The translations under genes and the position numbers were made by a program. This document shows positions 52,469-63,332 of a stretch of 64,000 nt of DNA, one piece after another. The first letter of the stretch is position 1. The number at the start of each line of letters is the position of its first letter. Under the pieces are notes generated by a model, which was given only the letters and a program-made list of their open reading frames with translations, searched no databases and was not told the DNA's origin. Origin of the DNA: Adiantum capillus-veneris (taxonomy: Eukaryota > Streptophyta > Polypodiopsida > Polypodiales > Pteridaceae); the NCBI GenBank assembly GCA_014529385.2, contig CM043963.1:69840912-69904911 (forward strand), read 5' to 3'.

Positions 52469-54290
52469 TTGAGCTCTTACAATGAAGCAGGCTATAGTGA
52501 TCACCCTAGGAAGGGGGGAGCTGCAAATTCATCAAGCTCAGCTCTACTACTAGAAAATGCTACACCAGCTAGAAGCGCAAGAAATTCTAGCCAACAGACC
52601 CCTTCAAAGCAAAAAACATTGGAAGTCCATATGGTTGTTGGAAGTTTTTCATTGACACAAAAACCATCAAAATCTGTAGAAAAATTCTTCTATGAAGATC
52701 ATTGGGGACAAAAGTTTCAGTTGATCTCCACAAGTCAATCTCAAAAGCCAAGAAATCCCGTAGTGTTTAAACAGTTGCATGAGACCAAGCTCGCATATGC
52801 ATATCGAGATGCAAATGGCAATGACTCTCAGCAGGTTCATGACCTTGTACAAGACCCTATGAATGCTAAACCTAAAGTCAAGGACTATATGAAGATGATG
52901 CAAAGCCTCAAGCTGCCAGAACAGGTGGCAAAAAAGTCAAAGTCAATGAAAGCTAAAGTCCAGAAGGCTACACAAAGGTCACCACCTAAATCTCCTCCGA
53001 AGAGACAGATTTTGCTAGAAAGTACAATGGGCCTTCTAAGATCAAAAGTTACTCAAATGCAAGCACACAATGCTCAACAACTACAAGAAAAAGGTGCGGT
53101 TTTACAACAAAACGAGCCGACATCAACGAAAGCAAGTGATCAAAGCAAAGAAAATGCATATAAATCTCAACCAAAGGATTCAGCCACAACAAAATCAGTC
53201 AATTCATACACGAATCCTAAGACGATCAAGTGCAACATTATTGGTGAGAATGAAGAAAAGCTGTCAAGAGAAGTAAAGCTAGATTTTCAACTAGACAAGA
53301 ACCTCATGTCCTTTCGCACTTGGAAAAGATGTGGCCAACCACAACTGGAAGATGCTCCAGAATTTGTGAGCATATTAGGAAACAAACGAGCAGAATGCTG
53401 GGGAATCATCTCCACCACCATTGAAGTAAGTTCACAGATCATCAAAGCTCAATTCCACGTGATCACAGCAACAGATATGCCAGAAGACATCATAATGAGA
53501 ATGCCAATGGCCCAAAAGGTCCTAGAGATACAGAGTTCAATGAAGATGCAGTCTTCACAGACAACAAAGAATGAAGACCAAGACTGGTCACCCGCGGACG
53601 ACAGTACAAAGTCCTCAAGCACATTTAAAATGGAGACTGATGCCAAAGAAAAGCTTATTGAAGATGATTCATCTCCATCATTTAGAACTTCAAAAGAGCT
53701 TAAAGCAAATCAGGCAATAGCAAGTGCACATCAAACAGAACAAAAAGAAACCACAATAGCTTTTGAGCAAAGAATGCCACTAGAGAAAGAAGTTAAGAAG
53801 AATGAGGTTGCAAACAACCAAGAAGAAATAGAAAGTCCAAAGATCAATCAGACAGTGCCAGTCAAATCAGCTGATGCAAGCCAGATTGGAACACAAAGTC
53901 TCAAGCTACTCTCCATAGAGACACAATCAGATCAAGATGAGACCATGGAAAAAGTAAAACAAATACAAAGATCTTCAATAGAACCAACAATGAGAATAGT
54001 TATAGTTCTCAGCAGTACAAAAGGAGCAAGTGTCAGATGTAATGCTCTACTCGATAAAGAAGGAAAATACAATATGGTTGCAGAGAACATCCAAAGGATC
54101 CTCCAGATCACTCCATGCAAACATGATAGAAAAACAATGCGAGGTTTTCATACAAGTGAAAGAAATTGTTGCTACCCTTAGCATCCAAAATCATGAAGAG
54201 CAGGTGAAGTTTCAGGTGAGGCCTTCAAAGGAAATGCTTGCAGATGTCTTGCCTTTAATTCAGACCAATGAATATGCTGCAGCAAATTAA
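52469..54290 (+). CDS. Element 2 protein C-terminal half with two protease-like folds lacking the active site
   Basis: 570 codons to TAG 54181, then a frameshift into a frame ending at 54290. Residues about 65-90 hold another hairpin repeat (FYEDHWGQKF). A Lys/Gln-rich linker (about 145-240) follows. Residues about 250-350 read like a retropepsin (KLDFQLDKNLMSFRTWKRCGQP... FHVITATDMPEDIIMRMPM) where the D-S/T-G is replaced by LDK. Residues about 510-570 read CNALLDKEGKYNMVAENIQRIL, parallel to ALLDSGAQSNLLSLSLYRQL of the second protease of element 1, again without D-S-G. No RT, RNase H or integrase lies in the element. The pseudo-protease reading is an inference from pattern. Confidence 0.6.
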
Positions 54291-54405
54291 ACCTCATCAA
54301 CAAATCCAACGACAACATGAATATCAGCCCATCAACAATCAATCGAAACCTTCCACAACCTCCACGGACACCTTTCAACAGTGCCCGAGGACGGGCACTA
54401 AAATC

Positions 54406-54417
54406 GGAAGGGGGGAA
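54406..54417 (+). other. Polypurine tract of element 2
   Basis: CGGAAGGGGGGAA immediately before LTR start TGTTAACTGAG. Confidence 0.88.
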
Positions 54418-54541
54418 TGTTAACTGAGTCAATGTCAGTTAACAGAAGCTGTTAAATACCAAAGACGTACGGATGCACATCGAAGATCAAAGTGAATAAG
54501 TAGTAAAGATTGGAGTTACACATTTATCACACTTCCCAAAA
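54418..54541 (+). mobile_element. 3' LTR of element 2, truncated
   Basis: The first 124 bp match the 5' LTR (46308-46431) closely, with about four differences in the TTAAATACCAAAG part and GAATAAG versus GAAGAAG. It stops at CTTCCCAAAA, where the copia element was inserted. Confidence 0.9.
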
Positions 54542-54546
54542 ATAGA

Positions 54547-55238
54547 TGTGCGGACGGATATAGAAGGGTGACAAAAATGCACTACGTGGTCATTTTTTGG
54601 TCTGTTCGGGGTCCGTTTGAGGTCAACTAAAAGGCCAAAGGTTCCCAAGAGATAACGTGAAGTGTGGACACTGAAAAACCTGAGAAAAAGACCAGCAAAA
54701 CGTGGAGAGAAGAGGAGGAACAGTCGCAACTGAGTTTTTCTTGTTTTTGGAGCCTGTTTTGGCCATAAACTGCTCATCCGAGGTTGGATTTGAGCACTTT
54801 GATATTGTAGACTGGGGTTTTTGGCTGCTCCGGCATTTTAGGAGGACTTGTCTACCCAAAAGAAGCTAGCTACACAGGGACGCATGGGAGAGTCCTACTT
54901 GGACTTGGCTATCTAAGGGCGACTGCACAAGGGCGTTTAGAGGCTCCCTTACATCTATATAAGGAGGCCTTCTCATGAGTAATTCGGTAGAATGGTGTCC
55001 ACACTTGAGGCACACAACACATCCTTGTGTAAGGATTGTTAGTCCCTTGTATTCCTACTTTCTCTAGTTGTCTAAATCGCCATCTAAGCTCTAACTTGAG
55101 AGCACATGGGTGGATGACACCATCACTTTGTAATAGTGTGCTAATCTAAAGTTTTGATTTTCCACTAATCTACTTTGCATCATATCTCTCTCTACTCTCC
55201 TTGCTACTAGATCCTTATTGTATTCTACATTTCTTACA
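54547..55238 (+). mobile_element. 5' LTR of a Ty1/copia element (about 692 bp)
   Basis: Runs from about TGTGCGGACGG to ...TTTCTTACA, directly before the primer site. TATATAA at 54956-54962 is a good TATA box. The right end is firm from the PBS; the left end is inferred from the break in the element 2 LTR and the TG. Confidence 0.78.
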
Positions 55239-55250
55239 TGGTATCAGAGC
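55239..55250 (+). other. tRNA-Met primer-binding site of the copia element
   Basis: TGGTATCAGAGC adjacent to the LTR end CA, the standard copia initiator-tRNA-Met site. Confidence 0.92.
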
Positions 55251-55310
55251 ACTAGGTGCTCGTAGCTAAGAAAGTATAAGAAGTACTTGTATTACTTTGC
55301 AAAATCAATT

Positions 55311-55970
55311 ATGTCGGCATCTTCAAGTTTTGTTGTCGGTGCTACTCTGCTTCGCATTTGTTGACCAGCATTCACCGAAGGAAAGCTTGACAACACCAAC
55401 TAGACATCATGGAAATTCAAAATTTTTGCAATTTTGGATTCATATGAATTGCTAGATACGGTGTTGGGGCCAAATAGTGCAGACCCGGAGCCCACTGCAA
55501 CAAATGATCCGGCAAATCCAAGCATTGTAATTCCCCTGGATGCTACTCTTCTACGTGTGTGGAAAATAAGGAATGCAGATGCATTATGCGCCATTGTCAT
55601 GTGTGTAAGTGATTCTATCCTCACTTTGGTTCAGCATACCACCACTAAAGCACATGAAGCTTGGAGCATATTGGCTTGCCAATATGAGGTGCACAATCAC
55701 ACTAGAATTCAAAATCTGGAAAGTCAGCTTGCTGTTGAGAAACTTGTTAATGGAGAGAAAGTGGAGGCCTTTATCAATCGGATTAAGGACCTCCAAGATC
55801 AATTAGCTTTCATTGGTGTGGCTATTTCTCCGGAGGATTTAGCTTGGCGCTGCAGTTGCATACTTTCGGCGAGATATGATGGTCTCATTACGGCACTCAA
55901 CACTCGTGTTCGTCCAACCCCTCTTATGTTTGAAGAACTAAGTGTAATGTTGCTTGAAGAGGAGCTGTGA
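55311..55970 (+). pseudogene. gag: Ty1/copia gag
   Basis: ATG 55311 starts MSASSSF, with stops at 55362 (TGA) and 55401 (TAG). From there 178 codons are open. It has SWKFKIFAIL, then the UBN2-type gag core (VWKIRNADALCAIVMCVSD, KAHEAWSILACQYE, RIQNLESQLAVEKL, VEAFINRIKDLQDQLAFIG, LARYDGLITAL-like). Copia gag forms the particle shell. The frame ends at TGA 55970 just before the zinc knuckle. Confidence 0.9.
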
Positions 55971-57511
55971 CTCACGACCAGGGATGGTGGAGGTGATGCT
56001 GCCTTCACAGCCAATGCAAAAGGCAAGGGGACTACATCAAACTCTTCTAAGAAGAAGCCCAAGAAGAGGAAATTTTTAGGTAGTTGTTTTTATTGTGACA
56101 AGAAGGGCCCCGCTGTTAAACACTGTAGAAAGAAGAAAGCAAAAGAACGGCACCATGAAAGCTTCTTGGAAAGAAAGAGAATCCACCAACAATGTTGAAA
56201 CAGACCTTGAACTATGGGCCGTCATAGAAGAGGTATGCTCATCAGCACAAACTCCACTTGTTGATGGTTCTTCGATTCTAGATAGTGGTGCATCCCAACA
56301 TATGACAAGTAAGAAAGACTGGTATAATTCCTAGAAGCCTCTACAGGAACCCATAAGTGTAATTGTTGGAAATAATGCCAAATGTCAAGCCGAAGGGTTT
56401 GGGACAATTTCTTTTTTAGCAGTTACAAGTGAAACTAAAGAGCTCTCTAATGTGTTGTACATGCCTCAAATCAAGAAGAATTTGTTGTCCGTTGCTGCAA
56501 TCACTGATCGTGATCTTAAAGTCCGTTTCAAGAAAAATGGAGCAAAAATCTTGGATTCTAAAGGCAACAAAATGGGAAAGGGTGTAAGGTGCAACAACCT
56601 CTACGAACTTTTTGCACTTACGGTCACTATAGAAAAAGGTACAACTCAATTATGGCATGAGAGATTTGGTCACTTAAGCATTGTTGTGCTAAAAGAGATG
56701 CAAAAATCTAGGATGGTGGCACACATGCCTCAAATCTTAGATATGAATGAAGTTTGTGAAGCTTGCATGATGGGAAAGCAACAAAGAAATGCATTTCCAC
56801 AAGAGAGTAGTAATGGAGCTCAGTCTCCTCTAGAGTTGGTACACACAGATCTCTGTGGAAAAATGTCTACATCCGCTTTGGGTGGATCTTTTTACTTTTT
56901 TCTGTTAGTCGATGACTTTAGTAGAAAGATGTGGGTGTATTTCATTTGTGAGAGGTCTGGAGCTTTTGGAAAGTTTAAAATGTGGCAAAACCTTGTAGAA
57001 AAGAAATAGGAAATAAGGTAAAGAAGCTTCGTACAGATCGAGCAGGAGAATTCATCTCAAATGAATTCAACAACTACTGCAACGAGCATGGCATAAAATG
57101 CCACCTTACTATAGCTTACACACCACAACAAAATGCAGTTGTGGAGGGTCACAATCGAACGGTGGTAAAAATGGCAAGGTGTATGCTCAAAGCCAAGGGT
57201 ATGCCAGATTCCTTTTGGGCCAAAGTAGTAAGTATACCAGTGTACATTCTCAATCAAAGCTACACAAAGGCTTTGAAAGGAAAAACGCCTCAAGAAGCCT
57301 ATTCTAGTAAGAAACCTTTGGTCTTGCATTTCAAAACATTTGGGTGTTTCTATTATGCACATATTCCTGATTTACAAAGAACAAAGCTAGAAGCCAAAAT
57401 CAAGAAGTGCGTATTTCTTGGATACAATGAATAGTCTAAGGCTTATAGACTCTATGATCCAAAGGCAAAGAAAATACTCACTAGTCGAGATGTGGCATTT
57501 GAAGAAGGGCC
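55971..57511 (+). pseudogene. pol: Ty1/copia zinc knuckle, protease and integrase, interrupted
   Basis: In order: a basic stretch with a knuckle CFYCDKKGP.VKHC (about 56085-56120), protease ILDSGASQHM (about 56277-56305), pre-integrase LWHERFGHL with CEACMMGKQ (about 56650-56780), integrase core with HTDLCG, then after a stop at 57009 a new frame with LRTDRAGEF and VVEGHNRT (D, D, E), and FKTFGCFYYAHIP, FLGYNE. Stops lie at 56332 and 57432. The reading runs to 57511 and is cut there by copy B; RT and RNase H must lie beyond it. Confidence 0.92.
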
Positions 57512-58448
57512 TGTTAAGGCGGTTACGCCGCTAGCGGAAGCTAAATAGCGAGAACTCAACCAACAACAGAATTTGTCAGACGAGGACGAAGCTTGACCCG
57601 CAGGCGCATGGAAACAACTAGGTGGGTGTCAAATCACCTACTCGACCTTCTAATGACAATCACTACTAAGGAAATCAAATCTAAGTTCTAAAATACGCAA
57701 GTGACTGAAATCCGTACTACGAACGAATGCTATACGAAACAGGATCTAGAATCATTGAATCGATCTCAAACTCAAGGGGAAGTCTATACACTAGGTAAGA
57801 ACAACACCCTAAAGACTTGAACTGCAAAATCAACCTATAACCACTCCGTGCGGCAAACGCGTATGAAGACAGGCCGAAAAATACACGTGACCGAAACTTG
57901 ACCCCGATGGTACTAATGCGTAGCTCTACTCGTTGTGGTTCTATAGATATGCTGCACGCTCTATTCCGACACACGAGTTGGAAGAAAACTCACACCGAAG
58001 CTCGTAGGAACTTACCACACATAGAAGCCGATAGCGCGCACTCTTGGTATCTGTGCGTAGCTCTCACCGTTGCTAACACAATGGCGGTGTCGCTTCTCCA
58101 ATGGCGGCCCCGTAGCTTGCGTAGCAAGAAGATAAGACTCTCTCTCTCTCTCCCTCTCTCAGACACAGTCACGGCGCTCAAAAACTCTTTTTGATTAATA
58201 ATTGAATGTCCCTTAGGTTACAAAACTTTGGCTTATATACCTCAGCCTTGGAGGTGAGAACATCTCTAATTATTTACATCAACAGGTGAAATTACTTCGG
58301 GATTACAAGCTGGAAACTCAATTGAGTCCCGTTACTTAATGAATGGCTCAAATCAAAATTAATGTCGGAAAGACATTTATTACAATCAATGGTTACAAAA
58401 TGATGGGTGTGAGCAAAAATGCGGGTGTGATCCTCTGCTGGCTCAACA
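57512..58448 (-). mobile_element. 3' LTR of Ty3 element 1, copy B (937 bp)
   Basis: On the minus strand TGTTGAGCC (58448) to CCTTAACA (57512). It aligns end to end with the copy A LTR. An intact TATATAA lies at 58233-58239 (minus). A (CT)n run is at about 58137-58160. Inserted into copia integrase/RT DNA at 57511. Confidence 0.93.
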
Positions 58449-58460
58449 CTCCCCCCCTCC
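58449..58460 (-). other. Polypurine tract of copy B
   Basis: On the minus strand GCGGAGGGGGGGAG, directly before the LTR. It corresponds to the copy A tract. Confidence 0.88.
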
Positions 58461-58497
58461 GCGTTCATGTCGTCCCTGACATGACTTTTAGGCTTGG

Positions 58498-61400
58498 TCA
58501 ATAGAGTCCTGTCGTCTTGAGCATCTGCAAATGTGATTCGTGGCGTAGGTTGCCGATGGTCAAGGTTGGGCCGAATATTTTGCTTTCGTGAGTGAAAAAG
58601 CCGGTGTAGAAAGCTTCTTCGAATGTTTGCATGTGGAAGCTAGGCAAAAACATAATTCTTTGGTATAAGAGATGTAACACCTTTGGTGATGGCTGCAATG
58701 AAAGATCATACATCATATCCGTCACTGTGTCGGTCGTCGATAGTAGACTCGAGGTAGTGGCTTTATCTGGCGCGAACACTTCAATGCATGCTAAGAGAGT
58801 CCTGCAGATTTTCTTGAGCATCTGACACGAAAGGTCAGGATAGCCAGTAAAGAGTTTGATGGTGCCCGTTAGGGTTTTCACCATGTAGGCTTTACCTATT
58901 CTCTCTCCTGCCTTTGGTCCTGGCATCCTTGGGTAATTAAGCCAATTTGGCTTCTTTTCTGCAATCCTGCCATGCTCTTTCCAGCTTCTGACTCTTGGCA
59001 CCGGGCAGAAGGTTGCATCCTCCCGAATCTCCTTTGGAGCCTCTACCAAGTAGATGAGGTAGGCTGGGTATTTGTTCAGCCAACCTTTCCTCCATCTAGG
59101 TTGAGAATCTACAATCTTCTTTGATTGTTCATCCTTTGTGATGTCGCCTTCGTAAAGAGCGACATACTGCTCCTCCTCTATTCTCTTTTTCGTCTTTATC
59201 ACTTCAAATTTCATCAGAGGGAAAGGCAGGCTGGGTTGCATCCACTCTTCATGGAGCACTTTTGTGTCTAAACCTTGAAGTCTAATGGAGATGAGGAGTC
59301 TCCTTTCCCATTCCATTTCCGCCTTGGCACTTTCCTCTGTTGACTTTTCTATCTGGTCCTGGAGCCTTTGTTCTTCTTCTTCAGAGATTCCTGAAGTCGA
59401 GGCCACTTCTTGAACTGGGGCTGGATCTTCAATTGTGGTTGCCTCTCCAGTTTCTGGTAGCTCTATGGCTGCTCCCCCTGCTTCTTCTTGTGGTGGCTTT
59501 TTTTCTCTTCTTTGTTGCTCTTGGAGGTCTTGGAGCTGTTTGCGGAGGGCTTCATTTTCTATCCTTAGTGTTTGGTTTTCTAATGTGAGCCTCTCCTCTG
59601 CAGCCAATGATCCCTCCGCCATGTGCAATCTTTGCATTTGCTCTAACCTTAGCTCTCTTTGCAAACTTCTGACCTGATCTTCCAGAGCTGGTACGAGGGC
59701 TCCCTCTTGTTCTGTTCCTGCTCTGCTAGCTCTAGGGGTGGTCCTGAGTCTCGTGATTTTCCTTTCTTGAAGTTCGACTCTTTCCCTTAGCTCAATGAGC
59801 TCCTCCTTGGCTGCCTCCAGCTCATCTTCTATTCGCTCCTTTGCTTCCTGTGAACTTGTTACCTCTCTTGAAGCTTCGGCTAGTTGGAGTATCAAGCCGT
59901 CTCTCTCGTTTTCTGCGTCGTAGAGTGATGCTTTATGACTTTCAGATTCAGTCATAGCATTCTCTAACTTCTTCTGCAACTCTGCTTCCTTTTGTTTTGC
60001 TGTCTCAATTGCTACTTCCTTTGCTCTGGATCTTTCTTTAATCTTGCTGAGCAGTTCATGCACCATGTGCATGTCTTTTTCATCTTCATCTGTCAACTTG
60101 ACAGCTCTTTCTGCCACCACCTCCAATGGCTTCGTCTCTTCTAGTATGTTCTGTTCGTCCATTTTCTCTTCACTCTCCATTGTACCTTTTGTCTTTTCCT
60201 TCGTCCCTTTCCGATCATCTTGTTTTCGTAGGGATATCCCATAAACTGCCTCCAGGGCCTCTTCTTCACTGTATCCGATCGCTACCAGATCCTCATAATC
60301 ATCTTTCTTTTGCTGAACTGGATCTATCTCCTTTCCCTTGGTCCCGGCCTCCGGCTTTTCCATAACTTCTGTTTCTATTTCTCTTGTGGTCTCCTCTACA
60401 ATAATTTCAGTCTTCTTCGGGCTTGGTACATCAGTAAAAGAGGGCTGATTGTCCTCAGTCATCTTGGCTTTTCCTTTGTTTGCTTGCCCGTCTTTCTCTC
60501 GAAGTTCAGTAGACTCATCTACTTCCTTCTTCTCCTTGTCGTCCTTTTTCAGCTCAGCTTTTAAAAGCTGTACTTCCTCTTCAGTATAAGGCTCGACAGG
60601 CTGCTGCTCCAGTATGGCCTCCGACTCCTCATAAGCTCTAATATATTGATCATATTGATCAACATGTGGTCTAGCAAAGCTGGTTCCGACTTTAGTGGGG
60701 TCTGGCACCCACATTTCTTCAAAGTCCCCCTTTAGAGCTCTTTCCGCTCTAAACTGCTCCACCAGCCTTTCCATTCTTGCGGCTTTTTGACTTTTGGTTT
60801 GCTTGGGATCAGCCTTCTTCTTCGCTTTCTTCTTGAGCGGCTCGTCCACAGCCTCTTCAGGTTCTGAAACTATTTCTAGTTTTCGGCGTGCTCTTGTGGA
60901 CGCCCTCTTGGATACTTCTTGCTGTTCTTTCTCTTCATCGGCTTCTCTAAGCCACTCATTCTGGGAGGGAATCTGTGGCCCTTGATCCCTAGCTCCAATA
61001 GCTTCATAAGCTATTCTTGTTAGGATTTCTCCTCCTCCTATGTACTTTGGCTTCTGGTTGTGCATGGCGATTACTTGCTCGTGGATGTATTGAGCATAAT
61101 TCACCTCTTTTGGCATGTTGCTCTTCAGTGCCCATGTGATGGTTGTCGCAATGGCATGGGGTGGTGTAGTATACTTCTGCGGTCTTTTACTGCACACATG
61201 GAAAAACTGGTTGTATAATCGGCAAAGGGTTGCCGCTCGTTGATCTACCATATCTCCGTAGGTTGTATTTTGTTTCTTTGATCCATAGACCTCTATGGCC
61301 TCCCTTCTTTCTCTGACAGAACTCCCTTTGTTGTGCAGCTTCAATGCATCTGCAATGAGCTGTGGAGTGATCTGTACTTCAACTGTTTCTCCATCCATGG

Positions 61401-61773
61401 CTGTCAAAGTGGCTATCCCATCCTTCTGAATGGATGTTTCCAACTCATACACTCTTCTTGTGTCTACACCTGATGGTCTCGAGGTGAAGAACCTGTGTAA
61501 GTCAGCCTTTTCCAGGTATCTGCTAATGTTCTCTGATCTGCTATAATCCACTAATTCTCGTGGGATCATAGGTACATCGACCGATTGCCCTTGAGGATCT
61601 CTGAAAGTCCCCTGGTAGATCTTTATTCCCTCTTTTTCTAGTACTGCTTCCTCCACCCAAGTCTTGGTTGGCTTGAGGGTTTCTGTTGGAATATCAAAAG
61701 GTTCTGCTTCTGCAAGAGCATCCTTGATGGTTGGTCTTTTTCTCTTAGTTGCCGATGACTTAGCGGAATCCAT
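58498..61773 (-). CDS. Intact 1091-codon extra ORF of Ty3 element 1, copy B
   Basis: Full frame from ATG 61773 (MDSAKSSATKRKR) to the stop at 58498. A basic patch KRKR (10-13) could be a nuclear signal. Residues about 30-285 form a globular domain (VTPQL-like QITPQLIADALKLHN; TIITWALK-like ATTITWALK; HEQVIAMHN). It recalls the N-terminal domains of accessory ORF proteins in plant Tat-type elements, but I cannot name it securely. About 285-560 is highly charged with KKKAKKK patches. About 560-790 is a long heptad coiled coil (EAKERIEDELEAAKEELIELRERVELQERKI). About 840-1091 is a conserved C-terminal domain (MEWERRLLISIRLQG, WRKGWLNKYPAYLIYLVEAP, NWLNYPRMPGPKAGERIGKAY). No transmembrane segment is obvious, so an envelope role is unlikely. 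It sits between the palindromic leader and the LTR. Confidence 0.85.
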   Translation of the reverse strand: MDSAKSSATKRKRPTIKDALAEAEPFDIPTETLKPTKTWVEEAVLEKEGIKIYQGTFRDPQGQSVDVPMIPRELVDYSRSENISRYLEKADLHRFFTSRPSGVDTRRVYELETSIQKDGIATLTAMDGETVEVQITPQLIADALKLHNKGSSVRERREAIEVYGSKKQNTTYGDMVDQRAATLCRLYNQFFHVCSKRPQKYTTPPHAIATTITWALKSNMPKEVNYAQYIHEQVIAMHNQKPKYIGGGEILTRIAYEAIGARDQGPQIPSQNEWLREADEEKEQQEVSKRASTRARRKLEIVSEPEEAVDEPLKKKAKKKADPKQTKSQKAARMERLVEQFRAERALKGDFEEMWVPDPTKVGTSFARPHVDQYDQYIRAYEESEAILEQQPVEPYTEEEVQLLKAELKKDDKEKKEVDESTELREKDGQANKGKAKMTEDNQPSFTDVPSPKKTEIIVEETTREIETEVMEKPEAGTKGKEIDPVQQKKDDYEDLVAIGYSEEEALEAVYGISLRKQDDRKGTKEKTKGTMESEEKMDEQNILEETKPLEVVAERAVKLTDEDEKDMHMVHELLSKIKERSRAKEVAIETAKQKEAELQKKLENAMTESESHKASLYDAENERDGLILQLAEASREVTSSQEAKERIEDELEAAKEELIELRERVELQERKITRLRTTPRASRAGTEQEGALVPALEDQVRSLQRELRLEQMQRLHMAEGSLAAEERLTLENQTLRIENEALRKQLQDLQEQQRREKKPPQEEAGGAAIELPETGEATTIEDPAPVQEVASTSGISEEEEQRLQDQIEKSTEESAKAEMEWERRLLISIRLQGLDTKVLHEEWMQPSLPFPLMKFEVIKTKKRIEEEQYVALYEGDITKDEQSKKIVDSQPRWRKGWLNKYPAYLIYLVEAPKEIREDATFCPVPRVRSWKEHGRIAEKKPNWLNYPRMPGPKAGERIGKAYMVKTLTGTIKLFTGYPDLSCQMLKKICRTLLACIEVFAPDKATTSSLLSTTDTVTDMMYDLSLQPSPKVLHLLYQRIMFLPSFHMQTFEEAFYTGFFTHESKIFGPTLTIGNLRHESHLQMLKTTGLY

Positions 61774-61940
61774 GGATCCTGTAACTCCAATTTCAGAAGT
61801 TAGCGTCTTTTTAGTACTGAAAGCCGAAATGAAGCTTTTAACTATTCAAATGACTTGAAAATTGAAACATGAGCTATTCAGGGCCTAAGGATGCAATGTA
61901 GGTGAAAAAATATGCAAACTGGGCTCAAAAACATGCTTGA

Positions 61941-62949
61941 GACATCATACGCGTATGATGTCTTTTGTGTCAGAATGACTTCATATTGTTTGTGCTTGTA
62001 GCTGATAGTGTATACATGAGTGTCAGATGCTTGGATTTGAGTTTGGATCCCATTTGGTCAAGTTTTGGCCAGTTCAGTCCAGTTCAGGCTCTTGGCAAAA
62101 TTTTAAAAGGGAAATGGACTTTATGATCCAAATTGGGTAAAACTTGGTGGATTACCTTCAAATGGCATGTAGATCACTTCTGTTTGGTGGTTGAAGCCCT
62201 GAGGTGCCAAATTCACATAGTGAGACATCTTACGCGTATGATGTCTTTTAGTGCATTTTTGGACCAATTTTCTCTATAAGCTTGGTTTTGGCTTTAGATA
62301 GGCTTATTCAGTGGATTTATCAAGTTTGGATAGAATTTGGACTAAAAATGGCTCTGGAGACATCATACGCGTATGATGTCTTTTTCATCAATTTTGCATG
62401 GGATTGGTTCTGTGGACTCTCCATATGCTAGTGAAGGATTGTTTATACTCAAATCTTGGTTTGGACTTGAATATGTTGGATTTGGGACAAAAATAGTCTT
62501 TGTATGAAGGATTTTCTCTTAATTGGGCTAATGGGGTGATCCACCTGACCAAATGGTTCCAAACTTCATATGTAGCATGTATTAGATATATATAATGGAT
62601 GTATGATGACAAATGAGCATTTTTGGCTCTGTAAGTGCAAATAGACATCATACGCGTATGATGTCTTTTGTGTCAAAATGGTGCTTTTTGGTTCCAAGTA
62701 GCTTGTAGATGTGTTAATCAACAATCCTACAAAGTTTCAATGAGTTTGGAGTTATTTTGACAAAATGAGGACCAAAAATCAATTTTTTGGCCTACTTTGC
62801 GTCTTTTTGGCTTTCCTTGGGTTTTCTAACTCCAATTCTCATGATACTTGGTTCATAGGATGTGATTAACATGTGGAATGAGGCTATGCACTCAAATGTT
62901 GAAATGGATGTGAAAGTCATGCTGTGAGACATCATACGCGTATGATGTC
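61941..62949 (-). promoter_or_regulatory. Palindrome array, copy B (5 sites)
   Basis: Sites at 61941-61962, 62224-62245 (one mismatch, GACATCTTACG), 62359-62380, 62644-62665 and 62928-62949. Spacing from the ORF outward is 283, 135, 285 and 284 bp. The nearest centre is about 178 bp from the ATG at 61773, as in copy A and the 10-kb fragment. Confidence 0.95.
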
Positions 62950-63059
62950 TTTTCTTGAAATGTTGGTCTTTTTGTGCAAAGAATGCTTTGTGCTAGTGCC
63001 CTAAGCCCTGCTAACTAGTTTTCAACTTAAAAAGTCATCAGTTTAGCTAAAAAGCCCCC

Positions 63060-63332
63060 TTATAGGAATTTCAGTCTCCGAAGTCGTCTATTTGCCTTGG
63101 AGTTGAATTTCTTCAACTTTTCTTCTCGAGAGCTGCATTTCCAGCTCATTGGATATGTTGTGAAGCCACCTATTTGGTTGAACTTGACTTTGGCTCCCCG
63201 TTCTCTATCTTTCTCCATTTGGTTGCCCGAAAGCATCTTTTTCACCATCGGTAAGTGAATCAGCTTTCTTTTGGGTTTTGCTTGCAAACATAAGTCATCC
63301 ATGTAGATTTGAAGCTGCTTGTGAAGTTTCAT
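63060..63332 (-). CDS. Small ORF in the leader, copy B
   Basis: 90 codons, same DNA as 35485-35756. A one-base insertion relative to copy A joins the first frame to the C-terminus RRLRRLKFL of the second. Coding status is uncertain; its persistence may just reflect the young age of the copies. Confidence 0.33.
   Translation of the reverse strand: MKLHKQLQIYMDDLCLQAKPKRKLIHLPMVKKMLSGNQMEKDRERGAKVKFNQIGGFTTYPMSWKCSSREEKLKKFNSKANRRLRRLKFL

Noticed and set aside
55239..55250. tRNA gene signal at TGGTATCAGAGC (also 18185-18197)
   Set aside because: Only the primer-binding complement of tRNA-Met is present; no cloverleaf or A/B boxes.
58498..61773. Extra ORF as a viral envelope gene
   Set aside because: No signal peptide, no clear transmembrane segment, long coiled coil and very charged middle; position alone is not enough.
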